The notes under the pieces were generated by a model. That model saw only the letters and a program-made list of their open reading frames with translations. It had not been told where the DNA came from and ran no database searches. Positions 22,670 to 35,379 of a stretch of 64,000 nucleotides of DNA are shown one piece after another. Numbering within the stretch: the first letter of the stretch is position 1; each line of letters starts with the position of its first letter. Source of the stretch: Karalla daura (lineage: Eukaryota; Chordata; Actinopteri; Chaetodontiformes; Leiognathidae); the NCBI GenBank assembly GCA_029224185.1, contig CM055192.1, forward strand, positions 19,680,739 through 19,744,738. The letters run 5' to 3'. Both the position numbers and the translations under genes were made by a program.

Positions 22670-25600
22670 TTTGCATTCGTTCTGTGTGGGTGTACATGTT
22701 GGATGAGTGGATAGTCTAATTGCCCCTAGGTGTGAATATTGTGTATGTCACACAACCTGTCCAGGGTGTATTCCCTGATTTTGCCCCATGTGTTAACTGG
22801 ACCAGCATGTCAAAATTTCCAATTTATCACAAAAAAGTTTGGATTAACAGAGAATTACACAGGAACTACATAATTTGGTTATCAACTTAAAACGTGGCTC
22901 CACCTTGAAGTGAAATGTCTCTAATTGTTGGATGTATGTTCACATTTATTTTCATTTTGGAGATTTTCACATCCCTTCCCAGTTAAACTGTAATTGTCTC
23001 CTCTAGATTAATGTATTCTCAAACACTACCATGGGGTTAAAATCTATATCGAAATAATTGGACTGTGATCAAATCATTGTAAAGCTATGCCAATCTGTTT
23101 GTCTTATTTTGCTATCACTAAGTGGTAAATGCTAGCAAGCTAACACATGTAACAATGAAATATTGTGGTTTAAAACATTTCATCTACCAATCCATTCAAG
23201 GCAAGTCACAGAGTCACCCATATTTATTATTCTGTTCTGGTGTAGTGAGAGGTGACCATAAATCTTTGCTGAAATATTTAGGCACCCTTATTATGTCTTT
23301 CCCTCAGCCATGTCAGTCGTTTTTCTTCTCTCCATCTTTTCCATTCTTATCATTTGGACGTAAAAATAAACCTGGCCTTAAATCAGCCGGGATGCCTGGC
23401 ATATGATGCTTTGTAGTGATCCATTACTCACGTTGTCCCTCTTGCTTCTCATGCGTTTGACAGGAGCCCACGTCATGGTGTCTGGGTTAAACCTCTCAGC
23501 AGTAGAGAGCTGCAGGTTGAGCTCGTCTTTGCCCCCGACCACATATATGTGTCCCAGGTACACGGCGCAGCCGGCATTCTCTCTGGGACTCAGCATGTGG
23601 GCGCAGATCGACCAGGTGCCATCTTCAGGGTCGAAGCGCTCCACTAAGGGACATTTAGAGGACAGAAACAGTCAGGAGAGGCTGTAAATACCGTGCGATA
23701 CACAGTTGATGAGTAAAACTACCATACAGACAGTCAGTGTTTGTATTCGTCCAAATTACATCAGTGCTATCAGAGCTTATGCAATCTTGAATGTACATAA
23801 TAAACTGAAGCGGTCTGCCAGAAAGCAAAAACGTAATCATATAATCATATCAATATTTTGTGCTAGTCTTGCAAAACAAGCATGTCGGAAAGTATTGATG
23901 ACAATGTTATTTCGACCACTGTCGTAAGCAAGGACGTGAACTTGATGTGTGCCAGGAAAAGATTGTGGGAATTTTACAGACGTGCATTTCTCACAGGCTA
24001 AAATAGTCTATGGCAAATGGAAGCACAACATAACCCTTGTTTATCTTTGGAAGGGTCAGGGGGCTTAAGAATGTGTGTGTGAATATGGAGCACTTGCAGA
24101 AAAAAGGGTCACGTTAGCTGTGATACGTCGCTCAGATCCTGCCACTCATCAAAAATCTGTCAAGGAGCACAGCATTTTCCACCCTAGTAGTGATGGGAAC
24201 AGGTCGATTGACAAAATTCCTCCAGTGTATGTTGCATTCCTACAATATGTAAATAAACAAGTATCACTCTACAGTTCCTTCATTCTCTGTTGTTTTTAAA
24301 ATGTCATGTGGTATGATTGGCAACAGTCCCAAAACACTTCAAAAGCACTGGACCACTATGACCCATAAGTGTAAGTATTCAAAAGATGAGAAGATTTGTT
24401 TTTAATGGAAATTTGGAGAGTAAAAATACAAAGAAGGGGGTGTGACGACTTTTTATTTTTGCTCAATTGCAATCAAAACATCAATCCATCCATTATCTTA
24501 CCTTATCTTTTTGGACTGTGGTAAGAACCTGGAGAACAGGCAAACTTTCCTGTTATGTTGCTATTCAATTTGTGAGATTTGACCCTCTCACCTGAGCTCA
24601 CAGCCGCATCCCCATCACTCCCTCCCATCACGTACAAGCGGCCCTCGAGCACCACAGCAGCTGCTCTGGTGCGTCGGCTCAGCATTGGTGGCTGCTTGCT
24701 CCACGCGTTCACTTCTGGGTCGTACCTACAGCGGATGAATGGAGCGCAGGTTGGCGAGACCGGCTTCACAAATGAGCTGTCAATCACTGATATGTCTGCA
24801 TAACCCAATTCATCATTTCTTTGTTGCTACCTCTGAGTCAGCCACTTCAGCCTGCTTCTGAAATAAAGACGTCAGGTAAGTGCAATCATTACTTCTTTTA
24901 TTGTCGACATATGTACGACCCAGCCTACGTGTTTTTTGAGAGGCTGAATGTTTCGACTCATTTGCTGAGTACAACTGTTACTGTTGGTAGGAATGGAAAA
25001 CTCAAACTCAAACTGACAAAACAATAGCGATGATGTTACATTTCTATGTTTTCCATAGTTCCAAATGATTACGGAAAATCTGAAAGGCATTCCTGGCCAA
25101 CGTGCTGTAATTGGACAGTGACCTTTTGGAGCACTCGTCTTGCTGTACCTCTCCACGGTATTTATGGCATCGGTGCCATCGTGTCCTCCAATAGCGTACA
25201 GGTGTCCGTCCATCGCCACCAGACACACTCCACTGCGGGGGCCGCTCAAGGGTGCTACATCTGTACTCCAGCTGTCTGTGTCTGGGCTGTACCTGCGTTC
25301 AAAGAGCAGGGTAGTCACAGTATGGAAATGAAATCAGGCTGTGGTCATGATGGCTTTCACAGAAGCTTACGTTTTTTAAGAGCCTTTGTGGAACACAGCT
25401 CCACATTCGCACCGAGCAATTGAGCTGCTCAGGCATCCGTGTAAACATCTGCCAGAGGGCTCCCTCTCCACTGGAAAGCTGATAATTATTATTTTCTCCA
25501 TCTTCAAGGCCATCAGATGAAAACCCGCAACCCCTAGAGGAAGAATTCCACCTAATTGGCGGATCTTTGCTTGAATGGGGTGTCAGAAATTCTCTTTAAG

Positions 25601-28600
25601 TGTCACAATAGCACTGCCTATGTAATCTTTAGGGACTGGGGAACCGGAATGGGAATTTGGCCGTTAGCATTTTCAGCTGATCAATTTGGAGCAGGTCTTT
25701 CCCCACTGGGCAGCAGCCAGCCTGGGGAGGATCATCATGGGTCAGCTGGCAGGGTTTGGTTAAGGAGCGACTGTCTGTGGGAACTGGGAACGGAGCCAGC
25801 GCCTTCAACTCATATCACACTGTACCGTTGGAGCAGGAGAGGAAGTGGGTGAAAACGTGCTAGAGCACTGCAGTGTACATTGGTGTGTGTGTGTGAGAGA
25901 GGCTGTATCTGTTTATGTATGTGTGAAAAAGAGTTTATTTTTCACTTCCTCTGCCTAAGAGGAGTAGATGCTGCAGCAACATGGGAAAGTGAATGCTGTA
26001 CAGTGAGGACTTTGGGTGGTCCAGAGCTCAGCTGGGTCACAATTACGATTTACTGTCAAAAGGCCTGCGAGTAATTTCTGTCTTAATGCTGACCTCTGCT
26101 GCTCAGCCATGCGAACAACACCCAAAAGCGCACAGAGCTTTTTTTCTTTCTTTCTTCCGTTATTACACGGAGCTCAGAAGACCAGCTCGATGTCAGCTTT
26201 TATTTTATTTTTTTTATCTGAATCAAGCTTAAATCATGCTGCTCTTATCGAGAGGAGGGCTGGGATTTCACACCGTCACTGTCAGCACCAGCACGCTCGC
26301 ATTCATTCCCTCACGCTGCGATAACAGATGTGAGTTAATGAAACGTCGGTTTCACATCGTCTTGAAACACACAATTGAGAGTAACACGCACACAAACATG
26401 CATTTCCAAATGCGGCCGCCCGTGAAGTCAGCGTTTCTGATGTTTGCATTTAACTGGAACACGAGGTTCAATGGAGCTTGTGACAACAGAGCAAAGAAAA
26501 TCTTTTGAATAATGATTTGAGGCTCCCGCGGGAAGAAATCCCCAGGGCTTAACAGTGGTTTTATTAGGACAGAGTGTTTGAAGTTTGAAGTGTTGATATG
26601 AAAGTGACTGGCTCCTCTGCAGTCTCTCACCTCTCCACGCTGCTGTAACAGCAGACGTGGTCCTCCCCACCCACGGCGTAGATCTTGCCCTCCAGTGACC
26701 CCACCGCCACGCCGCCACGGCTGTTGACCATGCGCGCGGCCGTTCTCCACTCGTTGTACTCGGGACAGAACTGCTCTACCAGACAGGACGGGTCGTCCTG
26801 GGTCCATCCTCCAACTGCCAGAGCAAGATAACTGTCATGTTATTACACTCCACATCGGAACACATTTCATTTCTTCTTCCTCCTAGCTGAGGCAGAAGTT
26901 CAACATGGAGCCTAAAATGGCTAAATGGAATATTTATCTTTGTTTTGGAGCTAAAAAAGAGGCTATGAAAGACCTTTTAAATCTGCCTTAACATAAGTTT
27001 ATATTCCTTGAAACCTAACTTTTCCCCAATAATTCCCACTGCAGTGTCATAAATCTGCATTTAAATTAGGACATGATGGTGAAGATGAGAAATTTTTGTA
27101 ATACAATAAAGTCAAGTCATGTTTTCAGTATACTCTACTGTATGATGCCAATGTCAATTTTTTCTTTCTTTTTTTCCCTCATGGTTTGCCTTCCATCATA
27201 TGTAGTCGAGGCAGTAAACAAGGCAAATTTATGCAACGATCAGAACAGTATCGAGCTGTTTTGACAGGTTTCCATGGTGAACCTTGGCAGAGAGAGGTGT
27301 GATCCAACAAAGTGAAAAATCTCCTAAATGAACTCAAAGTGATGCGTAATTTATGAGACTGCAAAAGCACAGATGGGTGACCAATTAGAGGAAAAGCCAA
27401 CACTAAGTGTCTGAGTGAGGTGTTGGGACACCAGTGGCCTCCAGAGCAGCGACAACTTCAGCTAATGAGTCTCATTTTCATTCCAAACGTCACTTCATCA
27501 TTTTGTGTGTTGATGGTACTGGTGGACAGCGCTGCATCATGCACTGGTCCCAGTCTTGGTCAATGGGTGTTGAGATGATCTGATAGCGAAGACCTTGCCG
27601 TTTTACACACTCCATGTTCTGCTTATCAATTATTCAGTGGCCAGTTGCACCCTGGGAAAGTGATTGCATTCATTATATTTCATCACTCAATTATTGAGGT
27701 TTGCCTTGTATGATTTGTAAGTCTCGGTATGTTTTTTTCTGCATGCTTTACCAATCAGGGCTCTACCTCTATTTACGCAGTCCTGACTCTCATTAAACAC
27801 TAAAGCAGCTATACATTTTGATGCAGCATGTAATCCTGCTTGAGAAAAACAGCTCCGAGTCCAGCTCTTCCCAATGGCCGAACTAACCTCTGCATAGAGT
27901 GAATATATAATGTTCTAGATGCAGTATGAGGAAATATAGTAAATGCAGCTACAGTATATAAAGGAGTCATTTGTGCCTCACTAGAGAGTTTTTACACATG
28001 GTTATAAGTATAAGGTTATCCCCCACATATAAAAGTTTAATCCTTTACATGTAAACAAGTGATGTTAGTTAGTTAATATTTATAGCAATAGGACGCTCCC
28101 CATCAACACACGCTCAAGTTAATGCATCCTACTCTTTAAGATCTTCATATGTTTATAGTGTCACTGTTCTGTGAGAAAGTATCTCTAGCCAACATTTCAT
28201 TAGTAGTAAGAAGTTTAACAATTAGAGAGCTCACGGACTGAACCTTCTACAGGTACGGGTGTGGTTTAAATGTACTCAGTTACATTAGACCACTGACCAA
28301 GCAGCTATTAGATATTAATGGAAGATCCTCTGAAGCATGCGCCATTGTCCAAAACAAACTGGGGAAATTAGAGTAAAAGGGGACCACAGCAGTCTCCAGA
28401 ATCTTCACTTTCCTCTGAGATGTTATAAAAGCCAACATTAATTGGTCCTTTAAGACCACAATGTGAGAAGGTGAAGCAGCAACATTCTTTTAATGAGCAT
28501 CATATTCTCATCTTAAAGGTTTGTGTTTACTTAATGAAAAAAAATTCCCCCCAAAAAACACATTAAATTCAGTTTACCACTTGGTTCCAGCATCACTGGG

Positions 28601-28840
28601 ACTGTTTGCCATACTGGTCTTATGCAGCCTATCCTGAGTGATGCAGACCAAGAGCTGCTTGGTGTTGGTTTTGAAACCAGAGGACTCCAACCGTCAGATC
28701 TACATCAAAGCGGCAACTGACCCATAAACATCATGTCACTGAAGGCATCTTTAGGAGGAAGTCTGCGGTGGTGGGGGGAGGAACCTCCTTTGCTCTCTTT
28801 TATCAGCGTATGGCATGTCTTAGGCTCGTCCAGGGATGCC
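20891..28840 (-). CDS. Kelch-like (KLHL) protein, C-terminal kelch propeller (5' part not found)
   Basis: KLHL proteins are Cullin-3 ubiquitin-ligase adaptors in which BTB and BACK domains recruit the ligase and a kelch propeller binds substrate. Seven minus-strand exons join in phase: 28840-28722, 26814-26631, 25292-25149, 24725-24592, 23643-23432, 22422-22316 and 20948-20891, all GT-AG and together 958 nt. The first encodes the linker SLDEPKTCHTLIKE and completes FMVGGW with the next. Six blades follow with the usual GG and Y/V-P...W signatures, such as KIYAVGGEDH, HLYAIGGHDG, RLYVMGGSDG, HIYVVGGKDE and ALLAAGGWDG. The last exon gives HFGSMKSKHPGGRVAVLC and a stop. Each propeller exon is close to one blade in size. 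The BTB and BACK exons were not seen. I could not assign the family member with confidence. Confidence 0.85.
21380..21645 (+). mobile_element. SINE-like interspersed repeat, copy 7 (+)
   Basis: GATCGCACTGTTGCCTCACA, CCTGGTTTGAATCCTGGTCT, GGTTTCATCCAAGAGTCC, AAAAACATGCATAAAGGTCA, CTAAATTGTCCCAGGGTGTG and the ATGATAATGGATGGATGGA tail give a nearly full-length member downstream of the KLHL stop. Confidence 0.7.
22634..22673 (+). repeat. TTTA tetranucleotide microsatellite
   Basis: Ten uninterrupted TTTA units directly precede a SINE-like fragment, within the KLHL intron between 22422 and 23432. Confidence 0.95.
22690..22805 (+). mobile_element. SINE-like interspersed repeat, copy 8 (+), fragment
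   Basis: CTAATTGCCCCTAGGTGTGA and AACCTGTCCAGGGTGTATTC mark the 3' half of the family. The 5' half appears replaced by the adjoining TTTA run. Confidence 0.6.
23432..23643 (-). other. KLHL exon: kelch blades 4-5
   Basis: This 212-bp exon starts after CCCTTAG and ends AACGTGAGT with the split after AAC. It encodes VERFDPEDGTWSICAHML, then ENAGCAVYLGHIYVVGGKDE and AERFNPDTMTWAPV. It is the largest of the propeller exons and spans most of two blades. Confidence 0.8.
25320..26630 (-). other. KLHL intron, nothing recognised
   Basis: No exon, RNA gene or family repeat was seen between the second and third supported propeller exons. A short GT tract is at 25882-25894. Confidence 0.4.
26631..26814 (-). 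other. KLHL exon: kelch blades 1-2
   Basis: This 184-bp exon lies between a CTGGCAG acceptor and a GTGAGA donor. It encodes VGGWTQDDPSCLVEQFCPEY, then GKIYAVGGEDH and SSVER. The VEQFCPEYNEW and ARMVNSRGGVAVG strings are typical of kelch blades in this KLHL subgroup. It joins the next exon within the R of VERY. Confidence 0.8.
26830..28715 (-). other. KLHL intron, nothing recognised
   Basis: AT-rich sequence with no exon on either strand that I can support. Confidence 0.4.
28722..28840 (-). other. KLHL exon: BACK-to-kelch linker and first strand of the propeller
   Basis: The exon follows a TGTTGTAG acceptor and ends TTTATGG before GTCAGT. It reads SLDEPKTCHTLIKES, which matches the position of the DEAKxxHxL segment at the end of BACK domains. 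It then reads RRLPPKDAFSDMMFM and hands over in phase to VGGW of the exon at 26814. It is the most upstream exon of this gene that I can support. Confidence 0.7.
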
Positions 28841-28934
28841 CTACAACACACAATCGTTGTTTTCATTTAGCAAGCATAGAGCATTGAAAATTTGTCTTAA
28901 TATCTATTGGGAATGTTAACAAATGAAGTAAAAC

Positions 28935-29330
28935 TCAGGCTCTTAATTCACATGCACTTCTCAACAAAGAGCAACCATGACCTTGTACTTGAACTTCAAA
29001 GAGCATAAAAGGAAACAAGATTTTTTTGCAATCTGTTGTCCCAAACGTAAGAAATTAAAGACTTTAGGTTTGTGACTCCTGATGCCTGGAACAACCTGTA
29101 ATCTAAACTTCAGCTTCAAAACCTTGTTCCTTTAACTGAATTTGAAACCTAATGAAAACGTATGTATGCAACTTATATAAATACATTTTAATTGGGCTTT
29201 GTCTGTTCATCTTAATTGTGCTGCAGCTTTATTGGCCAGGCCTGCCTTGTAAAAGGTAAAAGGCAAGGAAATCTTTAATGTCAATCAGACTAACCTGGTT
29301 AAATGAAGGTTCAATTAATCAAACAAAAAT
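28935..29330 (+). mobile_element. Non-LTR retrotransposon 3' end (decayed)
   Basis: A broken reading (TKSNHDLVLELQRA, then FRFVTPDAWNNL and KLQLQNLVPLTEF) resembles the extreme C-terminus of fish LINE ORF2 proteins. It is followed by the usual 3' UTR motifs TTTATTGGCCAGGCCTGCCT, TTGTAAAAG and CCTGGTTAAATGAAGG. In-frame stops show it is dead. Confidence 0.6.
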
Positions 29331-29339
29331 CCACAAAGA

Positions 29340-30425
29340 ATTAAACCCATGATTATTCTGCAGTTGCACATCGGACGATGCCTTGATTCTTAAAACATTA
29401 TACTTATCATCTATATCCAATTTCACAGATATTAAACATACTTATTGAAAAGGCTCCGAAGTGGGATGGATAATCTTACCCTTGTTCGTTGTATACTCCC
29501 ATGTTTTAATCTAACCCTTCACTCAGGCTCTGCAGTCAGGCTATGACCAGGTTTGGTCTCTGTCCTTCCTGAGTTCTTTCAGCACACGCTACTTTCTGCT
29601 CTCAGTGACATTGTACAGGAATAAAACCTCCTCCCCTCAGCAATCCCACCAACCCACGCACAACTTCCCACAGTGATTCACTCCACCATCCTTGCATCCT
29701 GAAACCCAAGACTCCTCTCACACACCCTAGTGTGACTCATTTTGACAACTGCCATGCCAAAGGATTTATTGACATGTCTTAATTTTAGGTTCAAATGAGA
29801 CTCCACCGTAGCCCAGCGCGTCTTTGAGTATTGGTGTAAGTTGCAGTGGCCGCCACTCTGGCTCTTGCTGCTTTAGAGGTCTTATTTTCCCCATACTGTT
29901 TTAGAGAGATATCATTGTTTGTTTTGGCAGAGGCATTGATCTTCACCGTTTCAAAGCCTCACAGGAGGGTTCCAGATATCTGTTACTGTGTGACCTCAGC
30001 CCGTCAGCTCCTTCCTGCGAATTTCTCGCTTCTCTCATTCCTGCGAAGTTTGCGTGACTTCCTCTTCCCGTACATCTGTGTCCAGCTGAAACACCTCAGA
30101 TGGTGTAATGATTCATCTCAAGCAGGTCAAGGAAGATGGGTTGAAATGCAAATTATAATGTAGTCACTGCTGTTGTGTTCTGTCATTGCATGACCTCCAC
30201 AGGGCGACTGTGCTTGGCTCATTAGCATCATACAGATGACTCATATAGACAGATACAGCAGTAAATGAAGCAGTATAAAAAGCACACATGCCTATAACTG
30301 CTTGAAAGACACAATTAAGAGATTACATTTCCTGATTCCTGAGTTTCCTGATTTTTCAGTTGAGATTTTCCTTGATGTGGGAAAGAATGACTGACATAAA
30401 TTCTATGGGTTTTATGACCTGCTAG
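29340..30425. other. Noncoding stretch, nothing recognised
   Basis: A plus-strand open frame of 105 codons (29846-30163) has no family signature and no splice partners. It is not called as a gene. Confidence 0.4.
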
Positions 30426-30825
30426 ATGAGAGGTTAGTACTGTGACCTGATTACAAGAAGGTCCTGAGTTCAGCTCAACTCAATTTAAGCAATTTTCTTG
30501 TTTCTACTGACAAAAAAATAACTCCCCCTCCAAAACACTGGTTCCACATTAGCACCACTTTCTTGTTCGACCTGGTTGGGCCACATCAGAGGCTGCAAAA
30601 AGGGTTATTAAGACTGGATTTTCTCCTGGTACTCTGGTCCAGAAAATGTATGTTCGGTTGATTGGAGACTCTAAATTGCCCCTAGGTGTGAAATTGAATG
30701 GAGTGTGTGTCTGTGTGTGGATTGTTTTCCGTGCCTTCTGCCCTATGTGTGCTGTAGATAGGCTCCAGCAGACCCTCTGTGACACAGTTAAGGTATAATG
30801 TAGGTACAGTAAAATGATGAATCGA
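30425..30825 (+). mobile_element. SINE-like interspersed repeat, copy 9 (+)
   Basis: GAGGTTAGTACTGTGACCTG, GTCCTGAGTTCAGCTCAACT, CTGGTACTCTGGTCC, TGGAGACTCTAAATTGCCCC, TAGGTGTGAAATTGAATGG, GCCTTCTGCCCTATGTGTGC and AGGCTCCAGCAGACCCTCTG are in family order. An insertion separates head and core. Confidence 0.7.
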
Positions 30826-30829
30826 TGGA

Positions 30830-32340
30830 TGTATAAACATTGTTATCATCACAAGCATTAAAACTGGATACATAAACTAATTTATATAACTTGTACAGCT
30901 TGTGGCATAAATACACCAACAGCAATACATTCCTTTTATCATTCGGACTTGATAGCTTAGACTTGTCTAAAGACTCTACACAGACAATTATATTTCCTTA
31001 TTTATGGGAAAAGTCCTGAGCACACCTACCCAGAATACACTGTAACACCCCAAGACTCGAAAATTTTAGCATCTTGGTCACACTCACCGCTGTTTGCGCC
31101 ACTGGGCTGTAAAATCACAATTTTTTGGGAGGTGAGCGGGTTTATTCAGATCCATGATGATAACAAATATGCTGACAGGAAACTGAATTGTAGAAAGATC
31201 CTTCATGCATCCTGGCTACAGTTTTTCCTCGACTTTGAAATGGAAAAATAAAAAGGTGCGAAATATCAAATGCAATCGCCTTTCCTTTTAAAAGCCTTTT
31301 CAATTAAATAGCATTGACTCAGAAGTAATGGGAGCTGTCATGAATCAAGCATAATTTAAGCAGCCTAGATGGCATTTAAAGTGAGGACCCATGCAGCAAA
31401 AGAAATAAAAAAAAGAGAAATCTGGTTCACGTTGAAGAATTGCATCAAGTGAAAGTGACAAAGACAAATTAAACTGTTTATTGTTCGCAGCAGCCAGTGG
31501 AAAGTAATTGATGGATATTTTAGAGAGGAGCAGGTGGTGAGTCACATTTTTTTCTGCAATCCTCTCAGCCTGCGTGTCAGTGATGAGGTGAAATCTCGGG
31601 CTACATGTGCTCCAAATCCATCTTTTCTCACTCAGCACAGCAGAGATAACTTGAGGCCTGGAGGAAAATGAATAATTAGTCTCAGTCACCATTTAAAAAA
31701 TGCCACTCAAAGGCTTCTTAACTGTCACTTTATTACTTCAGAGTTGAAAGGAAAGACACTGGGGAGGGTTATTTTGAAGGAATTGTGTATATTGAACATC
31801 AGAGCTGCAAATTACTTTGAAATCACCTCATGCATGAAACAGGAGGCAAACAGGCGAGATCAATTTAAACTCTCAATTGATTGAGATGGAAAACAACTAT
31901 TACTGCCAAATTGTATGAATGGTCCCTCTAAGCCTTTCATTGTTAGTTTATCGATTAATATTACTTCTGTTACTTCTTTATTTGACCTATTTCATACTCC
32001 ATACCAAAGGAATCTTACCAAATAATATTTCTCATCTAACTAAGAGATAACCAAATCCTGCTGAACAGTGTATAAAGAGTGAAGGAGTGAACCCAGTATG
32101 TTATCAAGTTGGATGTTGTCAGCCATTTCTTTGAGCCATATCTTAAAAGTGGGAACTTCCTTCTTTGTGTTTTTGCTGTAATCAGACTATAAGATAGAAG
32201 CTGTCTTTGAGCTCTTTTTAGTAGAATCTTAAGCAGGAGAGTTGAAACAGGATCAAGTTCAGTGTGGGTTCTAAGAACGTCATTTTCACCTTGTTCATTA
32301 TCTCTCTGGCTTAGTTCTTGTCACTGCTATTATTTTTATC
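30830..32340. other. Noncoding stretch, nothing recognised
   Basis: No exon accepted. Minus-strand acceptor-like and donor-like strings at 31100-31120 enclose only about 20 bases and were not called. Confidence 0.4.
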
Positions 32341-32341
32341 A

Positions 32342-32485
32342 TTATTTCCCAACATGGGGGATAATCCTGTGCTCGTCATGGGAATGTGGCGGCGACCAAG
32401 GTGACCCTCCATCGGTTGAGTCAGGCATGACGTCGTCTGCAGTGTTGCAGTCGTGCATGAGGGACGTCCTCGAGCTTTCTGACAT
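32342..32485 (-). other. Open frame in a GC-rich patch, possible N-terminal exon
   Basis: An ATG at 32485 on the minus strand opens MSESSRTSLMHDCNTADDVM and continues as a Ser/Pro/Asp-rich stretch (GGSPWSPPHSHDEH) to a stop at about 32342. The composition resembles the disordered leaders that precede BTB domains. It lies 3.5 kb upstream of the first supported KLHL exon on the same strand, in a local CpG-rich patch (32360-32650). No convincing donor was found, so its link to the KLHL gene is speculative. Confidence 0.25.
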
Positions 32486-33254
32486 GCCGGTGTGCCTGTC
32501 TACCACCCGATGACACACTAGCCCACCTGCAGCTGTCTCTGGGGGCGTCCTGCCAATCACACGTCCTAACAATCTCCCCGCGCCAGAAGACGCGCTCTGG
32601 AATGTGTCTGCCGTGTCAGCGGTGGAACGTGGCTGCTGGTTGGGTGTTTGTGTTGCTGGGGGGAGGTTTTCATGCTTTAATAGAAAAAAGAAGGGATGGG
32701 AAGTGGAGAATGGGAGGATTAGATGAAATAATTGTTGGGCTTACGGTTTCCGCCGGATGGATTGTGAAGAAGCTTGCAACCATATGAACATTTGTTTTTT
32801 ATTTGGGGAAATAGAAAATGCTGAGAAATGCCGAAATGCATTACAAGAACAATTAAAGCCAACAAAATATGGACAATATGGATTTTAGTGTTGTATCCTC
32901 TATTTTTAAGTATTGCACAGTATGGGTATGCAATTCCATTTCCAAAGTAAAACAACAAAGTCAAATGAAGAAAAAACAGGAAACATAACTGTAACAATAA
33001 GTTTATATATATATAAAACATAATTATGCATATGAAACAGTCAATTTATACAACAGACAGCGTGTATCAGCTGGTTACTGAGGTCTTAGTCCTGTAAACT
33101 TCCACGTATAAAACAGAATAAACCCAGTCGTAGCCCTAAATCAGTGCAGCTAAAAGTGTCCTGTTTACATTTTGAAAGGCAAGATGAAGCGTATGAATAC
33201 TGAAAGCAGCTTTACTGATGCAAAGCTGTGTTTAAATTAGCTGGAGAAACAATT

Positions 33255-33410
33255 TCAACTTCAACTTTATTTAAAGTACCTTTCACAACAATGTTATCTC
33301 AAGACACTGTACATAAACAATATAAAGAAGCAGAGCCCAACAAATGCCTGAGCAAGCTGAAGGGACTCAAGTGTTGGTCGTGAGGAAAACAGCAGTTAAG
33401 CAGTAAAAGA
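33255..33410 (+). mobile_element. Interspersed repeat (family A), copy 2
   Basis: TTCAACTTCAACTTTATTTA, AAGTACCTTTCACAACAATG, TTATCTCAAGACACTGTAC, CTGAGCAAGCTGAAGGGACT and GTCGTGAGGAAAACAG align in order with the copy at 12650-12870 and with the known fish consensus. Confidence 0.65.
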
Positions 33411-33414
33411 ATAC

Positions 33415-35130
33415 ATAAATAAAAGTAAAGTGTTGTCCATGTCCAGATGGAAAACAGCTCTGATGAAAATAGCTTTAACGGGAGACTGAACATATTGTCC
33501 ACAGTATATGACATATGCCAAATGTCATATGCAATACTTTTTTAACTTATAAAAGTGCTGCAGTTGACAAAAAACCCAGTTATGGGGAGAGTGATACTGA
33601 GGTCATGAATGTGACCTCAGGAAGAGGAGCCCAGACTCCAAAAAGTAAACAGCTGTCAGGCCTTGTGCGCTCTGTGAGATGGAGGAGCCAGTGTGAGCTG
33701 CATGTCTGGGATATTTGAGTAAATGAACAAAGATTTGTAGCTGCACCTCAAAAAATGACTATAGTAAAGAAGCTCTTATTCCCAGTCTATCCTGGTATCT
33801 GTCTGCATCTTTCCTGCTATTTAATATATCATGAAAATGGTTATCACCGATGCAGGAAATCAAGTTATCATGAAATTTGATTTGATTTGTTTGGCTATTT
33901 TAACATTCGTGACTGTCTGGATGACACGGCGTATTGTTAGTTCTAGCATTTCTATTGTTATTTCAGTCAGATTTGATTATAGCAAACATATCACATGTCG
34001 AGCAGTGTTGCTTTTGGTAATTGGTTGCAGATGAAGCTGTTTTCATGAACTAGTTTAGAACTGAGGAAATCACTGACTCAAGCAAAAGTCAGCAAGGCCG
34101 CATTAGTGGTGCAGTGTTTCCCAAAAGATTTGTCGGCTCTCATGTCTTTTTGACAGCAGTTGTGTTCTCCCCACTTGCAGGGAGATTGCAGCCTCCAACT
34201 TCACTCCCAAAACACAGGACAGTCAGAGAAAGAGAAACTCTACACTGAATGAACAGAATGAAAGGAAACAGCACTGATTAAAGACTGCAGCATGGATTTA
34301 CTGACAACAGTCCATGTATCATGCTACCATCTGGCTTACACAAATTGGTAAATTGCATCATAAATCTCATAGAAATTACTAGTCAGCACAATGCATCAAT
34401 TTCAGTGTTATTACACTTACATAGCTCCCTTATCTTAAACTCTAACCTTATCATAAAGATCTCATTAATTCACTGAATGCATGTATTTTTGCATGTATCT
34501 GGGAATTGCTCTTTCCAACATTGGGAAAGTCAGTGATTTGGCGAGTCGTACAACCTATATTTCAAAGCACCCTATACTGTATAGAAACAAGATGCCCATG
34601 TCATCTAAGACCACAAGAGGGCACCCTCCACCCTCGTCACATGACTGACATGACCTCCTGCCGCCATTTTGGATGGTTAATGGCAAGTAAACAAGCCTTG
34701 GGCAGACGTCTGGAGATTTTTGGATTTTAACTAACAAAAACGGAGCAGGTACGAAACAGAGAAAAACTGAGCAGAGATGCCATGGAGAGCTACATATAAA
34801 AACAACATCAATCCATATGACCACAGGGCAAACAGCTGGAGCTCCAACGAAGGACTGCTGCCTCTGACTTCTTCCATGGACATAACAAACTACCTGGTTT
34901 GCAGTGTAGATGCTTATAATTATGTCGAATTCACAATGAATTGAAATAGGTTTAAAGTCCAGTAGTGGCATCAGGTGGTTTATTTTTGAATTCCTATAGA
35001 ATAAATCAAATGAATGACGATGCAATTTATGCATGTTTTTTTTCCCTCTTCACAGCATATTTTTGACTAATGTGGCTAATACTCCGGTGCCACATGTAGT
35101 CTGTAAAATATGGTATCCATTATGTTACCT
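33415..35130. other. Noncoding stretch
   Basis: A minus-strand frame of 159 codons at 35034-34555 is open but has no recognised domain. It lies in sequence whose style (AAAACGGAGCAGGTACGAAA, TGGAGAGCTACATAT) suggests an old mobile element. No family is assigned. Confidence 0.35.
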
Positions 35131-35375
35131 GCTCTGTACCTTCACAGTGTCATAGCGTTCTGCTGGAGCCAAACACAGGGCGTAGACAGGGAATGTACTC
35201 TGGACAGGTTGCTAGTCTATTCACCCTGACACTTACACCCAGAGGCAATTTAGAGCCACCAACTGGAACTTAATGCATGTTTCTGGACTGTGCGAGGAAG
35301 CTGAAAGGCCCTCAGTCTGATAGGAATTTGAGGCCTTGAGGCAGCAGTGCTATCCACAAAACCACTGTGCCATCT
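35130..35375 (-). mobile_element. SINE-like interspersed repeat, copy 10 (-)
   Basis: Reverse order of the family: TGCTGGAGCCAAACACAGGG, GTACTCTGGACAGGTTGCTA, ACACCCAGAGGCAATTTAGA, GCATGTTTCTGGACTGTGCG, GAGGCAGCAGTGCTATCCAC. Confidence 0.7.
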
Positions 35376-35379
35376 ATAG

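Noticed and set aside
31084..31122. Minus-strand micro-exon between TTTTACAG and GTGAGTG
   Set aside because: It encloses only about 20 bases, with no phase or protein evidence linking it to the KLHL exons.
34555..35034. 159-codon minus-strand frame as a membrane protein
   Set aside because: Hydrophobic stretches come from AT-rich DNA, there is no known family or promoter, and the underlying sequence looks like an old repeat.
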